Under the pieces are notes generated by a model, which saw only the letters and a program-made list of their open reading frames with translations, searched no databases and was not told the DNA's origin. Shown in pieces: positions 43,584-54,395 of a DNA stretch of 64,000 nt (position 1 is its first letter; the number at the start of each line of letters is the position of its first letter). A program made the translations under genes and the position numbers. This DNA comes from Armigeres subalbatus (lineage: Eukaryota; Arthropoda; Insecta; Diptera; Culicidae): NCBI RefSeq assembly GCF_024139115.2, contig NC_085141.1:399616042-399680041 (forward strand). Reading direction: 5' to 3'.

Positions 43584-44151
43584 TTACAGCAATGACATAC
43601 CGCCTCCGGAGTACTCAAGACGGGCTTGTGGATCAGCGAAAGCCAACCAATCCGAGGCATGCGTCGGCAGCAGTCCCATGCTGTGGCACTTATACAAAGC
43701 CAGTCCAATGTTCACCAGATTTCCCAAAAAATACACAAACTTCTGCCCGGTGGCTTGAATCCCTTCAATCACCTTGAACGTTGCACCAGTCGAGAGGACC
43801 GCCTTGATTGGACGGATAAACATCATCACCACCATCATTATCGGGAAAATACTGATCGAATTTCCGGACATGTACATTATCAGAAGGTTCATGGGGAACT
43901 GCTTGATCGGTCCCAGCGCTATGTCCCAGGACTTTTTCAAGATCAGGTGACTTTGATCATTGTCGCGAGCCACTTCACTGTGGGTCTGTCCTGCCGAAGG
44001 GTTGAATCCCGGTGGCGATGCGATGTCTCCGCTGCTCCGAGATCTACGGCAGATACGTTTATTAGTGTTGAGCTTTGAGCAAAATTAGCCTTTCTTACCT
44101 GGTCGTAAAATCTAGCTGCCATTTGAACTTTTTGTTAACTGCTTTGGACAT
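43584..44151 (-). CDS. EMC4: ER membrane protein complex subunit 4 (EMC4), two exons, 170 aa
   Basis: The first exon, 44151-44099, encodes [17 protein letters not shown] and ends AG before GTAAGA. A 55-base intron ends at GCCGTAG, and exon 2 (44043-43584) continues in phase to the stop. Conserved EMC4 blocks are [23 protein letters not shown], and [18 protein letters not shown]. The amino part F-K-W-x-[LI] is also typical, and the acidic and Ser-rich linker ([13 protein letters not shown]) precedes two membrane segments. Length equals the family (human 183). EMC4 is part of the EMC insertase that places tail-anchored and multipass proteins into the ER membrane. Confidence 0.96.
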
Positions 44152-44720
44152 CCTAAAACTCACGTTCGCGCACCTCAGAAGGAATAAAAAAATCACTTAT
44201 CTTCGTAGAAAAACTTATGGAATTTTGCATAAAAGTCGCACGATTTTAAATGAACAAGTTTTTTTTGATGAAATAAAATTTATGACAGCTGTGCGTTACG
44301 CACCCGCAGGGTTGGCATTTTTTGCTGGCAGTCAAGGTATACAGAATCAAGGTAATCGTCAAGAAAATGACAGTTCAAAAGTGACGTGATAGACGAATCC
44401 AAGTAAAAATAAGAAGAAGACACACGATGGTGTTAACTTTGACAGATCCTACAGCACAGCATAGGAAGATCATTTTAAAATGCTTATAATAAATTCTAGA
44501 CAAATTGTAATTAAAATCTGATTGATGTACACAGCAAAAAAAGTTGTTGAATATTACATCGAAATCGCTGCAACCACCTAAGTCCATCGATTGTTTAATA
44601 TTACACTGCACGATGTATACATACTATAAGATACTATAAGGTGAGAAGAAGACCAATTGCAAGCGCATTAGTGGATAATGAAAAACGAAAACAAAAATAT
44701 TGGTGATTACCATGTGATTA
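44152..44720. other. Upstream region of EMC4
   Basis: AT-rich upstream DNA with no TATA box fixed. At 44526-44545 the sequence TGTACACAGCAAAAAAAGTT resembles the CACAG-rich ends of other TA-flanked elements in the window (54396, 63140 areas). Confidence 0.45.
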
Positions 44721-44723
44721 CAT

Positions 44724-45190
44724 AAGGGTTCATTCACAAATTACATACGCTAAAATTGACCATATTCAGCTCTAACCCACCCCCTCGTAACGTTTTTGTA
44801 TGGAAGGGTTCCACAATTTCCATTAGACGTTTTATTGAAATTATGCGTCCATTTTCTCAGAAGCCGGTGCGATTAGGGACCATTCACAAATTACTTAACG
44901 CTTTAGAGGGTGCATGGGAGAGTATCTGTCAGAGCGACAAAGACAAAATTTTCAAAACGACTTATCTGCTTTTGTAAACAAAGATTCGAACGTCGATTTG
45001 ACGAATCTGATAGCACTCCCACGCAAACAAACACTACCAATAGGTAGGCGTTGGTTTGTATTGAAGTGCTATCGGATTCGTGAAATCGACGTTTGAATAT
45101 TTGTTTACAAAAGCGGGTAAGTCGTTTTGAAAATTTTGTCTTGATTTAATATCATTTCCATATCTTATGTAATTTATGAATGAACCCATG
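44724..45190. repeat. MITE cluster with GGG(T/A)(T/C)CATTCACAAATTAC ends
   Basis: GGGTTCATTCACAAATTACA (about 44727), GGGACCATTCACAAATTACT (about 44876) and the inverted GTAATTTATGAATGAACCC (to about 45188) mark at least two elements. The second encloses the fold-back at 44941-45142. Confidence 0.75.
44941..45142. repeat. Fold-back repeat with ~95-bp arms
   Basis: From AGACAAAATTTTCAAAACGA to its inverted counterpart, meeting near CTACCAATAGGTAG (45034-45047). Mismatches are few and spread along the arms. No coding sequence. Confidence 0.9.
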
Positions 45191-45648
45191 GGTTAGTCAA
45201 GACGCGCCGCTGCGCCCACAATTGTAACTGGTTATTATTCTATATACTGCTGATCTGCAACGCAAATAGTGATGTCACGTGCAACTAAAAGAGACAAGTC
45301 AACGTTGATCTGCGCCACCTTATTAACAAACTCCATGACACGGCGATGGGCAGAGTCGGTGGAGTCACTCTGAGAGGGTCACTAATGTGGCGCATATCAG
45401 CTGATCGATTGAGCATAATAGAGCCGCAGATAGAGCTATATTCCTAAACAAACAATTCCAAAGAAAAAACAAATAGTTCAATAAAGCACGTTCAACCGGA
45501 TCTCTTTAAGAAATTGGGAGATTGTGAATAAATTGTCCAACTGTTTTTAAGTGTAGAAGCGCACCAGGTGTGTAATAATTTGAGCACGAATCGCAAGATG
45601 TTTCGGGTAAGAAAGTAGAAAGTAGTAGTAGAAATCCCAGGCTTGATG
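45191..45648. other. Spacer, unassigned
   Basis: No supported gene. A possible short plus-strand exon (ATGTTTCGG followed by GTAAGA at about 45599) was noted but no partner exon is seen. Confidence 0.4.
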
Positions 45649-47993
45649 TTATAAACCACTTGTTATAGTAAAATAACTACCTTCATTTGTGCCGTCGAAG
45701 TGTTTCAATAGGGTAGCAGCAGAGGGATCCAAGGCACGTTTCCCAATGTAAGCTTTTGCATCATCGCATACCGTTCTCAGTTTTTCTAATCCTTTCGGTG
45801 CGTCCTGAAACAGCGCCTCGAAATCCAAATCAATCTATGCAGGAAAAATTCAGCAACAACAAAAATATATTAGTAGAATCTATATAGATATTTAACTAGT
45901 AGCGTAGGTAGCAATGAATGAAAATGAAAAAAGGAGAAGTAATCAAGTTAATTATAGTGCGTCCATTTGAAAACCGAAGTGAGCTCTCGAGACAATTGAG
46001 TTCTTTCTTATGTCCTGATGTCGCAACTGCGTCCCGACTAGTGCGCATAATGGCGCGCGGCGGTGGCATAGATGCGCACTAGTCGCGATGCAGTTGCGAC
46101 ATCATAAAATAAGAGAATTCCCAAGTAACACCAAGCATTACAATATTGCACATATATCAATCACAAATCGGCATGCTAAATGCTAATTGCATTAGATCAG
46201 TTTTAACGATGCGAAGTTGCATTTATTCATCAACTGTCAGACAACGATACTCTAAATCAGCATTACAAATGCCGCGATGCATTACTGATGCTTTTTTTCA
46301 ACATGTCAAAGTAATGAGCCATTAATTCGATCTTATAATTGCCCTTTTCCACTTTAAGTCAACTTTTAGGGCTGTGTTTTTTACAAGCATATATAGCTTC
46401 ATGGTTACTTGGGTTGTCAATTGACACGAGAACTCAATTCAATATTCAACTGGAAGCACAATATTTAAAATCTACTCACCAACTGATATCCAAATTCTTC
46501 TTTATAGTGCGGAAATTGATCGAGAAGCTTGGACACTTGGGTTCGTTTTTGCAAAAGCGGTTGCCTATAGCAGAAAGATTGTGGCCATTTGTCCAGCACT
46601 GTGGACCACGGTTGAATATTCAAAAGCAGCCACCGAGTTCCTTCATCTGTTATTGTACCCTTGGGTTCCTCCGAAATAGGTTTGTATTTTTTGACGTGTT
46701 CTTCTTCTTTTGCGTTCTCCTTCCGCCTTTTCTGCTTCAAATTGCCGACCTTATTGGCAATTTTTCCGCCTGGGTTTCGTCGATCTCCACCTCTGGGAAC
46801 GAAGTAGCTTTCCTGAAAAAATTTTTTTTTTTGGTCCGTTGTAGTTACATATTTTGAATAAAGATACCTTTTTCTCTGATTTGAACAATGTAGTGATTGC
46901 CAAGGTGTATCGCTCCAAGTCATCTGAATGTAGCGTTTTATTCAGAGATAGATGGTGTTTCGCCACAATTCCAGCCAATTGCCGCTGTTTTGATTCTGAC
47001 AGCTCTCCTTGTGCCGCTCTCTGGATGATGTCCTTACCTTTCTCAGTTGACTGAAGCAAACTTTGCAGCCAGATTGTAGTGAATGATGGAATCAACGGCT
47101 GACCTGATTGAGCCTGGTGTGCAATGGATGTGCATGGCTGTGGTGGCAACGGGTTGGCATGATCTGGCTGTGCGTGGCACAGACTGGTCGCCGGAGATAG
47201 TGGCTGATGTGTATTGGGCTGGTCTGATAATGACTGGTGCGGAGTAACCTGGCGTGCCTGAGGTTGATGCGGATTGGACAAATCTGACAGCAATTGCCGG
47301 TTCGATTCGTTAACTGTAGACAGGTGTGAAACAGGGTTGGCTGGCAACTGAACCGATTCTGTCGCATCTGCTACACCATTCCTCACATGAGTTGTATTTG
47401 ACACTACTTCATTCGAAAAACATTGGCCTTCAGTGGCTGCTTCTTCCTCGACTTCTACTGAAGAAGATTCTCCTGGTACTACACTCGCTTTTCGGAGTTC
47501 ACCTCCCTTCGTATTAGGCAGCCGTTTGGGGTGAAAGTTGGCAGCGCATGATTCTGATTTGAAATTCTGGAGTGGTACCTCCGCCTGTGCAGCCAGTACC
47601 TCTGGCGGCACTCCCACTGGAATTTCCACTTTAACGCAGCCGGGTGCTGCCTCCTTTTTGAGTAAACGCAAAATTTGTGCTTTCTGTAAAAAAAAGTTCT
47701 TTGATGATTTGGACAACCGTTGAATAATGATTAAAACATACGTTACGTTTCCTCCAAGAGTCGATTATTGCATATAGTTGATCATAACACCAACTTACAC
47801 CTGTCGGTTCCAAGAACTGTTCGAGTTCTTGAATGGAGATGGACAACAACTCGAAAATTCCTATATCACAAACTATAACAATAACAATCAATTAAATAAT
47901 TTTCAATAATAGGTTGAATTATTTATTCTTACCCTGAAAAATCTCCCACAGATCACCAGGAAGGTCCAAGTCGCCGAGAATCTGTTCAGCCAT
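45649..47993 (-). CDS. Five-exon gene of a mosquito-rich uncharacterised family (about 475-486 aa visible)
   Basis: Exons on the minus strand: 47993-47933 (ATG; M-A-E-Q-I-L-G-D-L-D-L-P), 47860-47799, 47683-46868, 46812-46480 and 45834-45681. All four introns keep the frame and have good sites (GTAAGA, GTAAGT, GTATCT and GTGAGT donors). Exon 3 encodes a Pro/Ser/Gln-rich disordered region followed by L-A-G-I-V-A-K-H-H-L-S-L-N-K and D-L-E-R-Y-T-L-A-I-T-T-L-F. Exon 4 has E-S-Y-F-V-P-R-G-G-D and W-L-L-L-N-I-Q-P-W-S-T-V-L-D-K-W; exon 5 I-D-L-D-F-E-A-L-F. The pattern reminds me of multi-copy insect and fish proteins annotated as SAMD3-like, possibly transposon-derived, but this is memory-based. After exon 5 either a weak donor (GTAGTT) or a read-through stop at 45649 ends the visible part. 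Confidence 0.7.
46016..46104. repeat. 33-bp-arm palindrome inside intron 4 of the five-exon gene
   Basis: TGATGTCGCAACTGCGTCCC continuing to GTGCGCAT is mirrored as ATGCGCAC to GCAGTTGCGACATCA around a GC-rich loop of about 23 bases. A diverged copy lies at about 39757-39850. Confidence 0.9.
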
Positions 47994-48730
47994 ATTGGTT
48001 TTGTTACTGTTATTTTTCACACATGATAATCACGTATTTTTTTTAACTTTCGTGATACGTGCAATTTCACGTAGTTTGAAATTGACGTTTAGGTAGGTTG
48101 CATTGGAACATCAAATAGAGGGCATATGGTGTTCTATAATCAACATCTGACACATGTACACTGGACGAATTCATATAGTTTTCCATTTTAAGTGCACATT
48201 CACGTACATTTAACATTAGATTATTTTTGAGTGTACTCAAGAGCTTGCTGTGTAATAAGTAGGAGCGATGTAATTTTTACCGATGTAATCAAAAAGACGA
48301 CGTAACCATAGCGATGTAAAAGAAAGGGATGTAATACAGTCCGATAAGCATGGTAAAATATGTTGAAATACAGTTATTTTCGAGGAGGTGCGATTGTTTT
48401 GATGATTAAATTAGTATTTTGAGATTTTTTTGATCATAACTTTATTAATTACTATTGAATTTGCGGATGTTCTGGATCTATTTTTGTAAGAAATAACATG
48501 GCGATAGGTGAGCAGCTACTTGAAACTCGCAGGCCAGGTCCAGACGAGTTATATCCGAGCGGCGCAACGATGGTCTTGAAAGAATTTAGATGCTGAAAAA
48601 CGCAAAAAAAAATTAATAATAAAAACAGGTGCGGATCGATGATATTTATTTCATTGCCGATTGAGGCTACAAACTTCCACTCGATAAAGACTATTCTTAC
48701 TCGATAAGGATAGTTTTTATTCTCCAATAA
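47994..48730. promoter_or_regulatory. Upstream region of the five-exon gene, then spacer
   Basis: Directly upstream of the ATG at 47993 (minus strand), AT-rich, no TATA box fixed. Past 48250 words GATGTAA and ATGTAAT recur about five times within 100 bases (48264-48350). The stretch ends where the repeat field begins. Confidence 0.35.
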
Positions 48731-50855
48731 GCGTTCCTTCTGAAAATGCTCCAGAAATTTCTCAAGAATTTCTTTAAGAGTCCCACTGCAATTTCTCCAG
48801 TTCCCACTGGAATTGCTCCAGCAGTTCTTGTAGAATTCCTCCAGGAGTTGCTTCTGGCATTGATCCAGGAGTTCCTATCGAAATCGGCCTAGGAATTTTC
48901 AATGGAATTGCTCCAGGAGTTTCTCTTGGAATTACTTCAGCAGTTCTCTTAGAAATCCTACCGAAGGTTCCCTTGGAATAGCTCCAGTATTTCCCACTAG
49001 AATTGATCCAGGAATTCTCACTAGATTACTCCAGGAGTTTACACTGGAATTGCTTCAGCAGTTCCTTAAGAATTCCTCCAGAAGTTCCTTTTGCAAAAGC
49101 TACAGGAGCTCCCACTGGAATTGCTTCCGCAGTTCTCTTGAAATTTCTCCGGAAGATCCCGTTGGAATTGCTCCAGGAGTTCCCATTTAAATTGCTTAAG
49201 TAGTTCTCTTGAAATTGCTCCAGGAGATTCTCTTGGAATTGCTTTAACAGTTCTTCAAGAATTCCTTCAGCAGCTCCCGACAAACAATCTAGTTTTTAAG
49301 CCGAAGAAGACTATTTTTGGTCATACAAGTGCTTAACCCAGCTCCAATGTTTGCTCCAGAAGCTCATATTGGAATTGCTCCAGGAGTTCCCACTGGAATT
49401 GCTTCAGCAGTTCTTGTAGAATTCCTCCAGGAGTTGTTTCTACAAATAGCTCTAGAAGCTTCCACTGGAATTGCTCCAGGAGTTCCTCTTGGAATTGCTC
49501 GAGGAGCTCCCATTGGAATTGCTTCCGCAGTTCACTTGGAATCTCTTTGGAATCGATCCTGAAGTTCCGCTAATGTTTTTCTCTTCATTCTCATCCAGGA
49601 GATTATCTTGGAATTGCTTGAACAGTTCTTCAAGAATTCCTCTAGCATCTCCCACTATAAGTTCTCCAGAAGTTTCTATTGGAATTGCTCCAGGGGCTCT
49701 CACTGGAATGGTTCCAGGGGTTCCCACTGGTGCTTTAGCAGTTTTTGTAGAATTGCTCCAGGAGTTCCTATCGAAATTTTTCAGGTGAGGCCCTTGGAAA
49801 TGCTTCAGGAGTTCTCACCGGAATTCATCCAGGAGTTCCCACTGGATTGCTCCAGGAGTTTCTCCTGGAATTACTTCAGCAATTTTATTAGAATTCCTCC
49901 AGGAGATCTCCTTAGAATTGATCCAGGAGTTCCCACTGGTTCAAGAGGTTCTTCCTAGAATTTCCCCAATGTTCATACTGCAATTCCCACTGGTCCTCAC
50001 AGTGGAATTGCTCCTTGAGTTTCTACTGGAACTGGTTCAGCAGTTCTTGTAGAATTCCTCCAGATGTTCCTCCTAGAATAGCTCCAGAAGCTCCTATCGA
50101 AATCGCTCTAGTAGTTTCCACTGGAATTGCTTCAGCAGTTCTTTTAGAATTTCTCCAAGAGTTCCGCTTCGGAATTGTCTTAGGAGTTTCCACTGCAATT
50201 GCTCCAGAAGTTCCCACTGGAGTTGCTTCAACAGTTCTTTTTGAATTCATCTTTGAGTTCCTCTTGAAATTGCTCCAGGACCTCTCACTGCAATTGCTTC
50301 AAAAATTCTCAATGGAATCGCTTCAGCAGTTCTTTTAGAAGTCCTTCAGTGGTGTTTATTGGAATTGCTCCAGGAGTTCCATTTAGGATTGCTCCAGAAG
50401 TTCTCACTGAAATTACTGCATGAGCTCCCATTGGAATTGATCTAGGAGCTCTCACTGGAATTCCTCCAGGAGTTTCTACTGAAATCGCTCTAGGAGTGTC
50501 CACTGGAATTGCTTCAGGAACTTTTCTGAATTCCTCCAGGAGTTCCCCTTTGGAGTTACTCCAGGAGCACTCACAGGTTTTGATCCAGTAGCTCCCACTG
50601 GAATTTACACTGGAATTGCTTCAGAAGCTTGTTCAGAAGTTCTTTTAGAATTTCTCCAGGAGTTCCTCTTGGAAAAGCTACATGAGTTCCCACTGAAATT
50701 GATCCAGGAGCTCCTCTTGAAATTGCTTCCGCAGTTCTCTTGAAATTGCTTCAGCAGTTCTTGTAGAATTGCTCCAGGAGTTCCTGCCGAAATCGCTCTA
50801 GGAGTGTCCACTGGAATTGCTCCAGGAGTTCTACTATTTCCCAAATTTGAATTAA
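48731..50855 (+). repeat. Degenerate 24-bp repeat array, type CTCCAGGAGTTCCCACTGGAATTG
   Basis: A 24-base unit, close to CTCCAGGAGTTCCCACTGGA plus ATTG, repeats for 2.1 kb with many substitutions and small indels. Plus-strand frames read as 8-residue repeats (G-I-A-P-G-V-P-T). No gene is supported. Confidence 0.92.
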
Positions 50856-51254
50856 GCTCTAAATACTGAACAATTGCACAACTGAAATTATCGCTTATCA
50901 GTACCCCTCGCCGATGATTTGAGGCACAAAGGTACCGAATTTCGCAAAACCCAACTGACAAAAGTTTTGAATTTTTCCAACGATCATTTTGATGTAATAA
51001 AATGTATATGTCACCGCAATAAATTTTGCAGGAAGCTCTTTTTACTTCAACCAAGTTTTTTAAATTCCATACAAAAGTTACCATTTCGGGAGAGCAGCCA
51101 ACAGCATATTTTCTTGTGGCGCACGACAGGAAAGGAGCGATGAGAGCGATAGAAAGTCCGTCTACTTTGTATCTAGCGTGACACTAGAAAAAAGCGTATT
51201 CCTATATGTGAACACGAAGATATCAAATATAGGAATGAGATGAGATAAACAATT
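50856..51254. other. Non-repetitive island in the repeat field
   Basis: About 400 bases unrelated to the array. A frame on the minus strand covers part of it (50605-51084) without a domain. The hairpin ATTCCTATAT...ATATAGGAAT (51199-51237) lies at its right side. Probably an old insertion, boundaries not resolved. Confidence 0.5.
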
Positions 51255-51372
51255 GAAAATAAATAAGACAAAAAAGACAAATCAAACAAATAAGCCAAAT
51301 TAAACAAATAAGACCAATAAAACAAATAAAGCAAATAAGACAAATAAGACAAATAGGACAAATAAGACAAAT
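51255..51372 (+). repeat. 10-bp tandem repeat AAATAAGACA
   Basis: About 12 copies of AAATAAGACA and close variants (AAATAAAACA, AAATAAGCCA). It abuts the next array. Confidence 0.88.
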
Positions 51373-53290
51373 TCTTTCGGAAGTTCCTCCAGGAGTTCCT
51401 TCGAAAGTTTCTCCTGGAATTCCTAAGGAAGTTCCTCCAGGAATTCCCAAAGAAGTTCCTCCAGCAATTCATTCGGAAGTTCTTCCAGGAATTCCTAAGA
51501 AAGTCCTCCAGGAATTCCTTCGGAATGTTCTTCCAGGAATTCCTCCGGAAGTTCCTCCAGGAATTCATTCGGAAGTTCTTCCAGGAATTCCTTCGGAAGT
51601 TCATCCAGGAATTCCTTCGGAAGTTCCTTCAGGAATTCCTTCGGAAGTTCCTTCAGGAATTCCTTCGGAAGTTCCTCCAGGAATTCTTTCGGAAGTTCCT
51701 CCAGTAATTCCTTCGGAAGTTCCTCCAGGAATTCCTTCGGAAGATCCTCCAGGAATTCCTTCGAAAGTTCCTCCAGGAATTCCTTCGGAAGTTCCTCCAG
51801 AAATTCCTTCGGAAGTTCTTCCAGAAATTCCTTTGGTAGTTCTTCCAGGAATAACTTCGGAAAATCCTCCAGGCATTCTTTCGGAAGTTCCTCCAGGGAT
51901 TCCTTCGGAAGTTCCTCCAGGGATTCCTTCGAAAGTTCTTCCAGGAATTCCTTCAGAAGTTCTTCCAGGAATTCCTTCTGAAGCTCTTCCAGGGATTCCT
52001 TCGGAAGTTCCTCCAGGAATTCCTTCGGAAGTTCCTCCAGGAATTCCTTCGGAAGTTTCTCCAGGAATTCCTTCGGAACTTCCTCCGAAGTTTCTCCGGA
52101 ATTCCTCCGGGAATTCCTTCGGAAGTTCCTCCGGAAGTTTCTCCGGGAATTCCTCCGAGAATTCCTCCGGAAGTTCCTCCGGGAATTCCTCCGGAAGTTC
52201 CTCCGGGAATTCCTCCGGAAGTTCCTCCGGGAATTCCTCCGGGAATCCCTCCGGAAGTTCCTCCGGGAATTCCTCCGGAAGTTCCTCCGGGAATTCCTCC
52301 GGAAGTTCCTCCGGGAATTCCTCCGGAAGTTCCTCCGGGAATTCCTCCGGAAGTTCCTCCGGGAATTCCTCCGGAAGTTCCTCCGGGAATTCCTCCGGAA
52401 GTTCCTCCGGGAATTCCTCCGGAAGTTCCTCCGGAAGTTCCTCCGGAAGTTCCTCCGGGAATTCCTCCGGAAGTTCCTCCGGGAATTCCTCCGGGAATTC
52501 CTCCGGAAGTTCCTCCGGGAATTCCTCCGGAAGTTCCTCCGGGAATTCCTCCGGAAGTTCCTCCGGGAGTTCCTCCGGAAGTTCCTCCGGGAATTCCTCC
52601 GGAAGTTCCTCCGGGAATTCCTCCGGAAGTTCCTCCGGGAATTCCTCCGGAAGTTCCTCCGGGAATTCCTCCGGAAGTTCCTCCGGAAGTTCATTCCTCC
52701 GGAAGTTCCTCCGAGAATTTCTCGGAAGTTCTTCCAGGAATTCCTTCGGAAGTTTCTCCAGGAATTCCATCATAAGTTCCTCCAGGAATTCCATCATAAG
52801 TTCCTCCAGGAATTCCTTCGGAAGTTCCTCCAGAAATTCCTTCGGAAGTTCCTCCAGAAATTCCTTCGGAAGTTCCTCCAGAAATTCCTCCGGAAGTTCC
52901 TCCGGGAATTCCTCCGGAAGTTCCTCCGGGAATTCCTCCGGAAGTTCCTCCGGGAATTCCTCCGGAAGTTCCTCCGGGAATTCCTCCGGAAGGAGGAAGG
53001 AACTTCCGGAGGAATTCTCGAAGGAACTTCCGGATGAATTCCCGAAGGAACTTCCGGAGGAATTCGGAGGAATTTGCTCCTGGAGTTCCTCCTGGAATTG
53101 CTTCAGGGGTTTTCTTAGAATTCCTCCAGGAGATCCCCTAAGAATTGATCCAGGAGTTCCCACTGGTTCAAGAGGTTCATCTTGGAATTGCTCCATGAGT
53201 GGAATTGCTCCATGAGTGGAATTGCTCCATGAGCTCCTACTGGAACTGTTTCAGCAGTTCTTATAGAATTCCTCCAGATGTTCCTCCTAG
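51373..53290. repeat. 12/24-bp palindromic satellite (GGAAGTTCCTCC / GGGAATTCCTCC)
   Basis: The most regular part of the field. From about 52100 to 52690 it is an almost uniform 24-base repeat of two 12-mers, GGAAGTTCCTCC and GGGAATTCCTCC, flanked by CTCCAGGAATTCCTTC-type copies (51.4-52.1 and 52.7-52.9 kb). At 52988-53075 the strand inverts (GGAGGAAGGAACTTCCGGAG) and then returns. Frames of 399, 531 and 460 codons are open at once on both strands (4-residue repeats such as E-E-L-P and S-S-G-N), so none is evidence of a protein. Confidence 0.95.
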
Positions 53291-53294
53291 CATA

Positions 53295-53491
53295 CCCAAG
53301 CAACCAAAAGTACGGATAAGATGGGATGTATTGGCTTATTCAGCTTGCATTTTAAGTAATTTTTTGTATGGCTGGAGCGCAAAAGTGAACTTTGAAGTTC
53401 TGTTAAGGTGTTTGGAACTCGAAGTGAACCAAGAGTGAACTTATCGGTTAGGAACAAATTTAAGTAAAATGTGAACTTTTGGTTGCTTGGG
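53295..53491. repeat. 197-bp MITE with TA duplication and an empty paralogous site
   Basis: Ends CCCAAGCAACCAAAAGT and its inverted counterpart CTTTTGGTTGCTTGGG, between TA at 53293-53294 and 53492-53493. The array copy at about 53640-53660 (CTCCTAGCATATCTACAGGAG) is the same site without the insert. Confidence 0.93.
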
Positions 53492-54393
53492 TAGCTACAG
53501 GAGCTCCTTCGAAATCGCTCAAGGAGTTTGTTTACAATTTCTCCAAGAGTTCCCCTTTGCGATTGCTCCAGGAGTTCCCACTTCATTTGCTTCAGGAGTT
53601 CCCACTGGAACTGTTTCAGCAGTTCTTATAGAATTCCTCCTAGCATATCTACAGGAGCTCCTATCGAAATCGCTCAGGGAGTTTCCATTGGAATTGCTTC
53701 AGCAGTTTGTTTAGAATTTCTCCAAGAGTTCCCCTTTGCGATTGCTCCAGGAGTTCCCACTTCATTTGCTTCAGGAGTCCCCACTGGAGTTGCTTCAACA
53801 GTTCTCGCTTAACTTTTCAAAAGGACCTAAGTAACATTTTATTCATGAATTAATTTGAATAGCGCAATCAACAGAACAGCATGAAAGCTATTGATTGCAG
53901 TATTCAAATTAAATCATGAAAAAAATGTTACTTAGGTCCGTTTGAAAAGTTAAGCGAGAGTTCTTTTTGAAATCCTCTTGAAGTTCCTCTTGGAATAACT
54001 CCAGAATTTTTCATTGCTATTGCTTCAAAATTTCCCACTGGAATGGCTTCAGCAATTCTTTTAGAATTCCTCCAGGAGTGTCCCTTGGAATTGCTCCAGG
54101 AGTTCCATTTAGGATTGCTCCAGAAGTTCTCACTGAAATTACTGCAGGAGCTCCCGTTGGAATTGATCTAGGAGCTCTCACTGGAATTCCTCCAGGAGTT
54201 CCTATCGAAATCGCTCTTGGAATTTGGAATTGCTTCAGGATTTTTTTGAATTCCTACAGGAGTTCCCTTTTGGAGTTGCTTCAGGAGCTCTCACTACATA
54301 AGTAGTTCTCTTGGAATTCCTGAAGGAGTTCCTCTTGAATTGGCTTCAACAGTTCTTCAAGAATTCCTTCAGCAGTTCCCACTGTAATTGATC
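53492..54393 (+). repeat. 24-bp repeat array, continued
   Basis: CTCCAGGAGTTCC-type units as at 48.7-50.9 kb, including a local duplication: 53500-53620 and 53650-53790 share nearly the same order of units. Interrupted by the MITE at 53804-53958. Confidence 0.88.
53804..53958. repeat. 155-bp palindromic MITE, 4-bp duplication AGTT
   Basis: Ends CTCGCTTAACTTTTCAAAAG and, inverted, CTCGCTTAACTTTTCAAACG; arms of about 70 bases meet near AACAGAACAGCATG. AGTT flanks both sides (53800-53803, 53959-53962). Removing it restores the array word CAACAGTTCTTTTTGAA. Confidence 0.9.
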
Positions 54394-54395
54394 TA

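Noticed and set aside
45590..45607. ATGTTTCGG then GTAAGA as the first exon of a plus-strand gene
   Set aside because: No acceptor or second exon was found, and it overlaps the likely 3' end of the minus-strand five-exon gene.
51495..53215. 399-, 460- and 531-codon frames as genes
   Set aside because: They overlap on both strands in a 12/24-base repeat without stops; openness follows from the period, and no domain or start context supports them.
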